Positions 1 through 7,500 of a DNA stretch of 64,000 nt are shown one piece after another (position 1 is the stretch's first letter; each line of letters starts with the position of its first letter). The DNA lies in contig OX328124.1 in the NCBI GenBank assembly GCA_946811695.1, positions 61,750,704-61,814,703 of the forward strand, written 5' to 3'. Under the pieces are notes generated by a model. The model did not search any database. It was not told where the DNA came from and saw only the letters and a list, made by a program, of their open reading frames with translations. The position numbers and the translations under genes are program-made. The stretch comes from Gonocerus acuteangulatus (lineage: Eukaryota; Arthropoda; Insecta; Hemiptera; Coreidae).

Positions 1-17
1 GCTACATAATTTTTTAA

Positions 18-257
18 TTAATAGAGTGAAACATTTGATATTATAAGATATATAAAATGGATTCTTATGGTTATTGTACTATTATTATATTTTGTCGTAA
101 ATGTTAGTCTTTTTGAAATATGCCAATGCTGTGTACAATCTGATGGAAGTGTATCCGCCAGATCTTGAACAATGTCCAAGTTATGCTGTAACCGACAGTC
201 TATTAAAATATGTTTTCCAGTAAAATCTATGTTGCAAATCGTACATTTGCAACGCAA
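18..257 (-). pseudogene. LINE ORF2 3'-end remnant
   Basis: The reverse strand encodes a short frame whose first ~35 residues match the extreme C-terminus of the LINE ORF2 seen intact at 7501-10026. Both have a C-x2-C...H-x4-C zinc-knuckle-like block (here CTICN..KHILIDC) followed by an NLDI motif. The match then fades, as after a frameshift, and the rest reads into 3' UTR. No reverse transcriptase is present, so this is a 5'-truncated or window-clipped relic with no likely function. The element may continue beyond position 1. Confidence 0.6.
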
Positions 258-352
258 GCGATAATTATTACTAATTATTCTTAGTAGTTAGTATCTTATC
301 CACCTTATACTAATTACGTATAATTATTAAGATACTAACGTATGGAATATTT

Positions 353-397
353 AGTATTAAATGGCCTAGATGTCAATGTCCGGTAAAAAAATAAAAT
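353..397 (+). repeat. SINE 3'-tail fragment
   Basis: A short stretch (tggcctagatgtcaatg then ccggtaaaaaaa) matches the conserved 3' tail of the tRNA-headed SINEs at 3480-3697 and 61023-61231. It ends in an A-run and abuts the head of the next SINE, giving a tail-to-head junction. No TSD is visible. Confidence 0.5.
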
Positions 398-611
398 AGG
401 GGTTTCCCTCTGGTCTAGTGGCCAACGCCTTGGATTCTCATGCGAGAGATGCGGGTTCGAGTTCCACTTGCAGCAAGTTGAATTCTTTCATCTATGGGTT
501 TGTCGAAATAATTTCCTGCTCCACCATTCATGTTAAGCAAAGGTGTCAACCTATAAATAGCCTGGCGCTAAAGGCCTAGATGCCGAAGCCTCTTTAAAAA
601 AAAAAAAACAA
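398..611 (+). mobile_element. tRNA-derived SINE, diverged copy
   Basis: The head carries a pol III A box (tggtctagtggcc, 411-423) and a B box (ggttcgagttcc, 454-465) spaced as in a tRNA. It is followed by a ~120-nt body, the shared tail (ggcgctaaaggcctagatg) and an A-run from about 596. The D-arm resembles tRNA-Glu/Asp/Gly, but no full cloverleaf forms, so this is a SINE and not a tRNA gene. It is more diverged than the copies at 3480 and 61023. Confidence 0.75.
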
Positions 612-620
612 CAAAAAAAC

Positions 621-781
621 ATTCCAGTTGCTGGGGGAAATCATCCGAAAAAAAAACAAATATCAGCAAAATAACGGGATAGTTCAAAGAAGAAAAGTAA
701 TGCAATTGAAGCCCATTGAAATTCCAGCCCATTGGAATTCCAGTTGCTGGGGGAAATCATCCGAAAAAAAAACCAAATATC
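621..781 (+). repeat. Direct repeat pair of ~44 bp
   Basis: A 44-nt block beginning attccagttgctggggg and ending caaatatc occurs at 621-664 and again, with one change, at 737-781. A shorter repeat of agcccattg lies between them. The origin is unknown; it looks like a local duplication. Confidence 0.7.
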
Positions 782-1094
782 GATAACGCTTGCTATATTT
801 TAATGGCAGTTTGTTTTTGGTCATCTATATTTTTTTTAATTTCAAAAGGAATGTAAAAACATTTTGCATCAATTAGGAGCAAAATTTATAATCCAATAGT
901 ACTAAATTTATTCCGCAGGACTGTAAACTGTCTCTGAGCTTTATTTCAAATCTTTATTTTTTAGAAAAAAATTACTCGCCAGTGGGGATTTAAATCAAGA
1001 TTACGTTTTACGCTAGGGCGCCTTATGAATTATGGTACTGCCCTTTATGTATCTACATAAAAATCCAAGTGCCCTAATTCGCAAACGGAGAACA
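782..1094. other. AT-rich DNA, nothing recognised
   Basis: No gene, RNA or repeat unit was recognised in this stretch. Confidence 0.4.
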
Positions 1095-1318
1095 AAAAAG
1101 TCCGTCACGCAGGAGCTGCATAACTAAGCACTTTCCTCAGAATTTGGGTAGTGTAGACTGCTTTCCAGAACAATTTGCTTAAAATATCCTACATAAATAA
1201 AATAAAAACATGAATAGTTCTCTTTTAAATGTGTAATGAGTAACTGATCAATTATTAATTTGCTTCCAGAGTTATGTTTACACATGGTACCTACTACACT
1301 ACGTAATAAATACAAAAA
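1095..1318. repeat. ~219-bp repeat unit (R219)
   Basis: This unit begins agtccgtcacgcagg and ends aataaatacaaaa. It recurs twice in tandem at 54963-55402. In both places it lies directly 5' of the modular repeat starting cctcatat, so it is probably the 5' module of that element. The reverse strand holds a ~63-codon frame that is open in all three units, which recent duplication explains without a protein. Confidence 0.7.
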
Positions 1319-1584
1319 ACCTCATATCATCGTATTTTGATCTAACGCAGGAACAGGATACAGTCACTCTAGTGGTAGAAAGCGCTCCTTGCGGCGGCTT
1401 TGTGAACCTACGTTTGGCGGGCTTTTCTATTGAAATATATTACAAATTAAACCCCCGCTTTACGATTGACCGATTCAGCTCATTTTTAGAACACTTCTTT
1501 CTCATGACTTACCCTCGACGTATACCGCGTTTCGTTACAATACAGCAGAAATTACGACCGGTATGAGTATATTAGGAATTTGGG

Positions 1585-2000
1585 TCCGGAGTAAACCCCC
1601 CCTTCTAATGAACGGATTTAGTTTATTTTTACAACACATATTTAACTGTAGATTACCACTACGAATACCGAGTTTCGTCGAAATATACCAAAAATCACGG
1701 CTGGTAGTGGCGAATTGGTATTGTGGGTCCGGAGTAAACCCCCCTCCTAATGAACCGATATAGTTTATTTTTACAACACACATTTACCTGTGGATTACCA
1801 CTACGAATACCGAGTTTCGTCGAAATATACCAAAAATCACGGCTGGTAGTGGCGAATTGGTATTGTGGGTCCGGAGTAAACCCCTCCTTCTAATGAACCG
1901 ATTTAGTTCATTTTTATATCTCACTTTTCTCTCTTTATTGCCACTACGAATACCAAGTTTCGTTGAAATATAACAAATATTACGGCTGACATAGACAAAT
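1585..2000 (+). repeat. ~142-bp internal tandem modules
   Basis: About three units each start with gggtccggagtaaacccc, continue with taatgaaccgattta, and then carry taccgagtttcgtcgaaat and acggctggtagtggcg. The 3' module (from about 2009, gttcggggtaaaccccc) is a diverged version of the same unit. The same array is present in the copies at 55-57 kb. Confidence 0.75.
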
Positions 2001-2149
2001 TAGTGTTTTGGGTTCGGGGTAAACCCCCCCCCCCTTCCGGTGGACCGACTTTGGTGGTTAACGAACTCGTTCAATCGTTTGCTAATTGGATGCTATATAC
2101 CAAGTTTCGTGACGAAAAAACAAAAACTCTGGCCGCTATCGTGTTAACA

Positions 2150-2152
<3 letters not shown>

Positions 2153-2222
<70 letters not shown>
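2153..2222. repeat. (TA)n microsatellite inside copy A
   Basis: A nearly pure TA run of about 70 bp. It sits at the same element position (after gtgttaacag, before aaattttaacggggg) as the TA runs of the 56.2- and 57.3-kb copies. Confidence 0.95.
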
Positions 2223-2223
<1 letters not shown>

Positions 2224-2436
2224 TATATATAAATTTTAACGGGGGTCATTTTCGGTGTCTACTAGGTAGGATCGATAAAGATTTGAAGAAATTTTTCAAA
2301 AATTCCGTCATGAGTCCAACCTCAATAGCTACTTTCCTTCGGAGGAAAGTGCTAAAAAGGGGGATCTGGGTTTAAATCTTAGCCAGGTGCATCATTATTT
2401 CTAAAAAAGTAAGCTAAATATCATTATTTGAAATAA

Positions 2437-2540
2437 TAACACTAAATATCAATTCTTCGTAACATATAACACTAAGTATATTTAGTGTTATTACTATTTG
2501 TTTAATAGTACTAATATATATTAGTACTATTAAACAAAAA
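2437..2540. repeat. Nested perfect palindromes
   Basis: Positions 2497-2538 form a perfect 42-bp palindrome (arms begin tttgtttaatagtac and meet at atat). Just upstream, ataacactaaatat near 2437-2456 is inverted as atatttagtgttat near 2478-2493. The stretch could extrude as cruciforms. No TIR element or gene is attached to it. Confidence 0.8.
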
Positions 2541-3475
2541 TCATTAAACAGGCATACTTATAAACTGTAATCAATCTACAAAACAGATTAATTTTTAAAC
2601 ATTTTCCAAATAAGGATTATAATTGGAATGTGGTCTTTGCAAGTTAACATTTCTGAGCACTATTTATTTTACGATCATTATTTTTTAAATAATAACGTTA
2701 TCGCTTTTTGTGTTGAAGATCTCGTTCTACCCCTCACAAATTTAGATGTCGTTTGCTTTCGTAAGGCTCAAAAACAAATTGTAGCAGGAAATTATGGATG
2801 GTCTAAATTTGTGTTAACAGTATAAAGAATTCAACTGTGAACGTTTTAAACACTCTTTTTGTTTTACTACGAATGATCTAGTGAGATATTTCTTTTTAAT
2901 GCATACTAGAAACGCTGCTCGACTGTAATAGTAACATTATGGAGCTAGGCCTTCTAGAACCATTGAGAATATCTTCTCAATGCTCCCAAAAGAAGTTATA
3001 ATGAGATTATGAAGAGCAGCCTGTAATGTGTATTTAAAGTTGATCCTTAAAGTAATGATTAGTAAGAAGTAGCGGTTGCTGCTTTCTGACGGCAGACTTT
3101 AGCTCCTTTGAGGTCTGCTTGCAAGTCCCCAGTCCACCCTAAGAGGATAACAACGGCCAAATAGAAACCCCCTTTCAACTAGTCTAATTGTAGGGGAAAG
3201 TTTGTGGTCAACCTCAAACCCCCCGCTCCTCGATACTCAACAAATATTCAACCCCTACTAGCTCAACCATTGTTTTTCACAATTATATTTTTTTATGATG
3301 GGAAAGTTCAAAATAATTGTCTCTCTTCAAAATGGATTACATTTTCATATTTAGTTATGCCATATATTGGGTTTAAGCTAGTTTTGAAATGACTTATGAC
3401 TGGCGACAATCATTGACAATGGTGACTTATGACTGGTGACAATGACTCCCAACTTTCTTACTTCCTCGCCACCAC
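2541..3475. other. Non-coding DNA, nothing recognised
   Basis: A 65-codon frame at 2628-2825 shows no domain or family resemblance. A small direct repeat (gacttatgactgg) occurs near 3390 and 3423. No gene was recognised. Confidence 0.4.
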
Positions 3476-3477
3476 CA

Positions 3478-3479
<2 letters not shown>

Positions 3480-3534
<55 letters not shown>

Positions 3535-3697
3535 GGCGCATCTACATCTAGGTCATTAGCGCCGACATCCAGGGTGCAGCGAGGAATTTTACCAGCGAGC
3601 CGTGAGATGATAAAATTCCTGTCGGAGGTTGGGAATCGAACCCACCATCTCCCGCTTATGAATCCAAGGCGCTAGCCATTAGACCACGGGAGACCCC
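3480..3697 (-). mobile_element. tRNA-derived SINE, long A tail
   Basis: Read on the reverse strand, the head starts gggtctcccgtggtctaat (A box) and carries ggttcgattccc (B box). The body is followed by a tail with a GGCGC...GCGCC potential hairpin and the terminus gcgccgt, then ~50 A. The same family is at 61023-61231. The long uninterrupted A-run suggests a young copy, although no convincing TSD is visible. Confidence 0.85.
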
Positions 3698-4210
3698 CAA
3701 CAATCTGTAATATAGCAATTTCCCAATGGATCAATCTTTCTAAATACCATAAATGTGTAATTGTCTTTATTCATGATACAATTTTAGATCCATTCCATAA
3801 TCAAGTTTAAAATTTACTTAGTATTAATTTAATTTATTAATTCAATTTATTATTATTATTATTTAATTATATTTATTTTTATCAGTTGATGTTTTAATAT
3901 TATTTTACCGTTTGTCTTATTTATTAACAACGCACAGTGTTGTAGGCACAGTTTGTTGAGTTCGCGAAAAATCCGCATCGAAAAAACGAAGGGTGAGTGA
4001 TCGCTGCGAGTACCAAAACGGCCCTTTTATAATGCCAACAGCACGTGGCCAGTCACCCATTGATTTATTATTATTACTTTTTTTTTTTTTTTTTTATATC
4101 GTTAATAGAACTTACTCTATCAAGTATCGATAAAAACTGTAGTTTTAATAAGCGGTCGTCGACTGTCATCTCTTTGCTAATTCAACGATTAAAGTTCTCT
4201 TCTGAAAGAC
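3698..4210. other. 5' flank of the full-length LINE
   Basis: AT-rich DNA with a T-run near 4079-4095. No gene was recognised. It ends at the left TSD of the LINE. Confidence 0.4.
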
Positions 4211-4222
4211 TAACAATTTCTA
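4211..4222 (+). repeat. Left TSD of the LINE
   Basis: The 12-mer taacaatttcta here is repeated exactly at 10463-10474, directly after the AATA-rich tail of the LINE. This is the target-site duplication expected from target-primed reverse transcription and it fixes both ends of the element. Confidence 0.8.
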
Positions 4223-4394
4223 GGGAGTCGGCCAGTAGCTAGTGACGGGGCAACATCGTGTCTCGTACACTCTCTGTGTCTTTTACTAAATTCACTGGGT
4301 TAAACTAGTTTTAACTCCGTGAAAAGTGACCTATTGTTGGATAGGTAATCAAAGTGCGCGTGTGCGAAGTTTAAGACCCAAAAACGTGACATAA

Positions 4395-4601
4395 GTGGAG
4401 AAAATAGTGATTTTTTTTCAAATTAGTGTCTTAGTGTTTTCTCCATTACTGCAAGCCCTGTTCGGTGGTGGGGGTATACCTGGTACTGGAAGGCGCCTGT
4501 CCCTTGCTCTAGAGGCAATAAACAAGACACCCCTGGCTACCGGCAATGACAACAGCTACCTGACACTCACCGAGAAGCCTTTTAAAGAAAAGCAAAAGTG
4601 A
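4395..4601 (+). CDS. Possible upstream ORF in the LINE leader
   Basis: A 68-codon frame lies in the 5' UTR, 47 nt before the ORF1 start. Its second half is rich in G, T and K and shows no zinc knuckle or other motif. It may be an upstream ORF, a decayed N-terminal extension of ORF1, or chance. Confidence 0.2.
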   Translation: MEKIVIFFQISVLVFSPLLQALFGGGGIPGTGRRLSLALEAINKTPLATGNDNSYLTLTEKPFKEKQK

Positions 4602-4648
4602 ATGCTTGTTGCAGTGGATAATATCTTGGCAATTCAGTTCATATACTT

Positions 4649-5854
4649 ATGATGGAATCCAACCGGAATTCTAAAACGTACAATGAGGAACAAAAGAGGC
4701 GAGCTGAAGGTAGATACCGGCACGAAGTACCTAATAATCTATGCGATTCTAGTACATATGTCCCGCGATACCTATCAGTGAAAATGGCAGACGAATGTAA
4801 ATCCTTCAATATGGTAAGCCCGTTTATAATACAAAAATGGCTGAGCAAGTTCTCAAAAAACATTAATGTGAAAAAAGTCAGAAAAACGGGAACTCTACTG
4901 TTAGATATAGAACAAAGTGACATATCACGAAAACTATTGGAAGCAAAAAACTTCTTTGAACAGCCTATAAGTGTAAAACCTCACGAACGATTTAATAGCT
5001 CAAGAGGTGTCTTTTACTGTCGAGACATTGCTGACCTCCAAGATTTCGACATCCTAGCAGAGATAGCGTATCAAGGAGTAACTCATATAAGAAGACTACC
5101 TTGCAGAGGACTCAAGAACTCTCCACTATTTGTATGTACCTTGAACACTCCCTCACTTCCGGAGAAACTGTACATAGGATACCTGGCAGTGTCGTTAAGG
5201 CCATATATCCCGCAACCATTAGTGTGCTACCGATGCTACTCGCTTAATCACCACGCCAAGAACTGCGAGAAAGAAGAACGGCGTAGAAAATGCAGCGGAA
5301 AGAAGCACGACGGAGAATGCAGGGAAACCAAATGTACCTTATGCCAGGGCCCTCATTTCTTCAAAAAATGCGACATTTTTTTGAAAGAAAAAGAAATATT
5401 AAAAGAAATGGTCCTGAATAAAATAAGTTACAGGGAGGCAAAAATGACATCAAAGACAGCCCGGGTAAACACTTATGCGCACAAAACAAATGGAACAGGG
5501 GAACTATTTCACCAAATCCTTGAGGTGATAAAAACTATAGAATCTAGATTATCGTTAATAGAACGTGATCACACAACAGGGAAAAATGTGACTTACAACA
5601 ATGAGAAATCAGAACAGAAAGACACTTGCTTAGAAACAATAAAATATCAGTCAACTTCAAGTAAAAGTTCCAGCATCAATGAAGAAAAAACACCAAGTAA
5701 ACTTCATTCTCCTTCGAAAGACATCTGCACCATACCGCAAAGAAAAAACGCAGGCATTTGTGGACGAGAAGAGGTGGTAATATCAGAAAATCCTCCACTA
5801 AAGGGAATCAAAGGGGCTAAAACGAGTACAACAAAGAAGAAACGTGAGGTATGA
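4649..5854 (+). CDS. LINE ORF1, gag-like zinc-knuckle protein
   Basis: A 401-aa nucleic-acid-binding protein of the retrotransposon RNP. The N-terminal half is basic and lacks an obvious enzyme motif. Around residues 190-255 lie three knuckle-type blocks: a canonical C-x2-C-x4-H-x4-C (CYRCYSLNHHAKNC), a degenerate block with the first Cys missing (KCSGKKHDGEC), and C-x2-C-x3-H-x4-C (CTLCQGPHFFKKC). This triple arrangement is typical of ORF1 in the I, Jockey and R1 groups. The C-terminus is lysine- and serine-rich. The frame opens with two adjacent ATGs at 4649 and is uninterrupted. ORF2 starts 54 nt after its stop. Confidence 0.9.
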   Translation: MMESNRNSKTYNEEQKRRAEGRYRHEVPNNLCDSSTYVPRYLSVKMADECKSFNMVSPFIIQKWLSKFSKNINVKKVRKTGTLLLDIEQSDISRKLLEAKNFFEQPISVKPHERFNSSRGVFYCRDIADLQDFDILAEIAYQGVTHIRRLPCRGLKNSPLFVCTLNTPSLPEKLYIGYLAVSLRPYIPQPLVCYRCYSLNHHAKNCEKEERRRKCSGKKHDGECRETKCTLCQGPHFFKKCDIFLKEKEILKEMVLNKISYREAKMTSKTARVNTYAHKTNGTGELFHQILEVIKTIESRLSLIERDHTTGKNVTYNNEKSEQKDTCLETIKYQSTSSKSSSINEEKTPSKLHSPSKDICTIPQRKNAGICGREEVVISENPPLKGIKGAKTSTTKKKREV

Positions 5855-5908
5855 ATATTTTTGCAATTTTAATGATTACTTGTATTCAATTAATAAACAA
5901 AATAATTT

Positions 5909-7177
5909 ATGTCTGTCCTTCAATGGAATATAAACGGCCTTAAAAAGCATGTTGACGATTTAAAGTGCCTAGTGCATAAAAATCTTTACGACATCATTGC
6001 AATTCAAGAATCACATCTAGCCCCGGGTAAAAGTGTCAGCATACTTGGTTATAAATTGTATAGAAAAGATTATTGTTTGGGAGGGAGAGCTTGTGGTGGG
6101 GTTGCTATTCTTGCTAGGGATACCATTCATAGTGAACCTATCAGCTTGTTCCCAACATTGCAGGCAGTTGCTGTTTCGATACATAATCCAAATCGACTGA
6201 CTGTCTGCTCTCTCTACCTTCCACCGAGTGAACCAATTAACAAACACGCTTTAGAAGACTTACTGACTCAACTTCCACCACCTATATTGTTAATGGCCGA
6301 TGCAAACGCGCAAAGTGTTATGTGGAACTCCATAAGAACAAATAACAGAGGACAACATTTAGAACAAGCCTTCGAAAACTTTGACTTAATAGCGCTGAAT
6401 ACCGACTTACCCACGCACTTATGTTCAAGAACTGGGACACTGACAAACATAGACATCTCTTTATGCTCATCGTCTGTATACACACAGTACAACTGGGAGG
6501 TGATCAACGACACATACACAAGTGACCACTTTCCCATTTCCATAACAAATAAAACCAATCCGGCGCCTTTTAATAGTCCAGGCAAATACAACCACAAGAA
6601 AGCAACCTGGGATATGTATCAGACCTACATAACTGACACATTGACGAGACAGGAAGTAAATAACATAGAAGAACTTAATTCAATAATATTACAAGCCGCC
6701 GACTATAGTATCCCTAAAACCGCAAATACATACACAAAAGTACCGGTTCCGTGGTGGAATGAAGACTGTAGAGAAGCAATCGCAAATAGGAGAAAGGCTC
6801 TTCGTTTGTTCCAAAGGCAACCGACTGACGAAAATCTTCAAAATTACAAACGGACGAAGGCTAAGGCCCAATGGGTAATCAAAAGTAGCAAAAAGCAGTG
6901 TTGGACAGAATTCGTCACATCAATCAACAGACATACCACTCCGCAACATATATGGGACAACATAAATAAAATAAAACATAAAAAGTACAAACGACCAATA
7001 ACAGGACTCATGAATCACGACACACTAATTACAGACCCCTTTGATATCAGTAATCTTTTAAGTACAGATGGAATGGTTGGGATTCGGCTAAATAAACCTC
7101 AATATGATTTTGTTTTAAAAAAATCTATATTTCGGACGTTTCGGCTACTCATTGGTAGCCTTCGTCAGCTAAAATGA
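5909..7177 (+). CDS. LINE ORF2, N-terminal endonuclease part
   Basis: An APE-type endonuclease, which nicks target DNA for target-primed reverse transcription. Visible motifs in order are QWNINGL (residues ~5-11, catalytic Asn), IQESHL (~33, catalytic Glu), GGRACGGVAI, SLYLPP, MADANAQS (~130, Asp/Asn pair), TNIDISL and SDHFPISI (~205, Asp-His pair). A linker towards RT follows. Genuine LINE sequence stops at 7060; the last ~39 codons are read from the nested insert and end at an insert-derived stop. The frame downstream of the insert (7504 on) is in phase, so this and the next entry were one ORF2. Confidence 0.9.
   Translation: MSVLQWNINGLKKHVDDLKCLVHKNLYDIIAIQESHLAPGKSVSILGYKLYRKDYCLGGRACGGVAILARDTIHSEPISLFPTLQAVAVSIHNPNRLTVCSLYLPPSEPINKHALEDLLTQLPPPILLMADANAQSVMWNSIRTNNRGQHLEQAFENFDLIALNTDLPTHLCSRTGTLTNIDISLCSSSVYTQYNWEVINDTYTSDHFPISITNKTNPAPFNSPGKYNHKKATWDMYQTYITDTLTRQEVNNIEELNSIILQAADYSIPKTANTYTKVPVPWWNEDCREAIANRRKALRLFQRQPTDENLQNYKRTKAKAQWVIKSSKKQCWTEFVTSINRHTTPQHIWDNINKIKHKKYKRPITGLMNHDTLITDPFDISNLLSTDGMVGIRLNKPQYDFVLKKSIFRTFRLLIGSLRQLK
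7135..7168 (-). ncRNA. Hammerhead-like motif, left arm
   Basis: On the reverse strand this is the same motif as at 7362-7395: ctgacga, an extra A, a 6-bp stem (ggctac/gtagcc) and gaaacgtc. It is present because the arm is an inverted copy, so a motif exists on each strand of the insert. Confidence 0.4.
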
Positions 7178-7361
7178 CAAAAAAAAAGAAATTAATACAG
7201 AAACAGTCAAGAAAAATTTCTTTTTCATTCTACTCATTCTAAGAATTTTAAGACGATATGTTCTGTTATAAGTTAAACTGTATCTATAGTTCTGTTACCT
7301 ATCACAATTATAAATTTTTCTTGATTGTTTCTGTATTAATTTCTTTTTTTTGTCATTTTAG

Positions 7362-7395
7362 CTGACGAAGGCTACCAATGAGTAGCCGAAACGTC
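7362..7395 (+). ncRNA. Hammerhead-ribozyme-like motif, right arm
   Basis: The hammerhead core CUGANGA is present as ctgacga (7362-7368). A 6-bp stem II follows (ggctac 7370-7375 / gtagcc 7382-7387, loop caatga), then gaaa and cgtc (7388-7395). The ACGU could form a self-complementary minimal stem III in a dimer, with cleavage after GUC. Against activity, one A (7369) is inserted between the core and stem II, and stem I pairs only weakly with the flanks. It may be an ancestral or inactive hammerhead. Confidence 0.4.
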
Positions 7396-7500
7396 CGAAA
7401 TATAGATTTTTTTAAAACAAAATCATATTGAGGTTTATTTAGCCGAATCCCAACCATTCCATCTGTACTTATCACCTCGACGGCTAACTATCTAATCATC

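Larger units (their letters stand above)
1319..2356 (+). mobile_element. Modular non-autonomous element, copy A (Helitron-like?)
   Basis: This ~1.04-kb repeat is shared with 55403-56401 and 56403-57441. In order it has a unique 5' part, several ~142-bp tandem modules, a terminal module ending in a (TA)n run, and a 3' part ending in an 8-bp hairpin with a tcgg loop (actttcct / aggaaagt) followed by gctaaa. A subterminal 3' hairpin before CTAA is reminiscent of Helitrons, but the usual ~10-nt gap is absent and no clear TC start is seen. There is no coding capacity. Assignment to Helitrons is inference. Confidence 0.6.

Noticed and set aside
1124..1315. Conserved reverse ORF in R219 units as a real small protein
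   Set aside because: Conservation over three units is explained by recent duplication; no motif, no promoter or start context.
6268..6597. 109-codon reverse ORF within the LINE
   Set aside because: Antisense shadow of the endonuclease coding sequence. The same applies to 6017-6247, 6689-6871, 8244-8657 and 4639-4923.
7061..7469. Tc1/mariner-type MITE flanked by TA
   Set aside because: TA does flank the inverted arms, but an exact 12-bp duplication lies further out and the 34 nt between belongs to the element, because a relative at 43233-43306 also has it.
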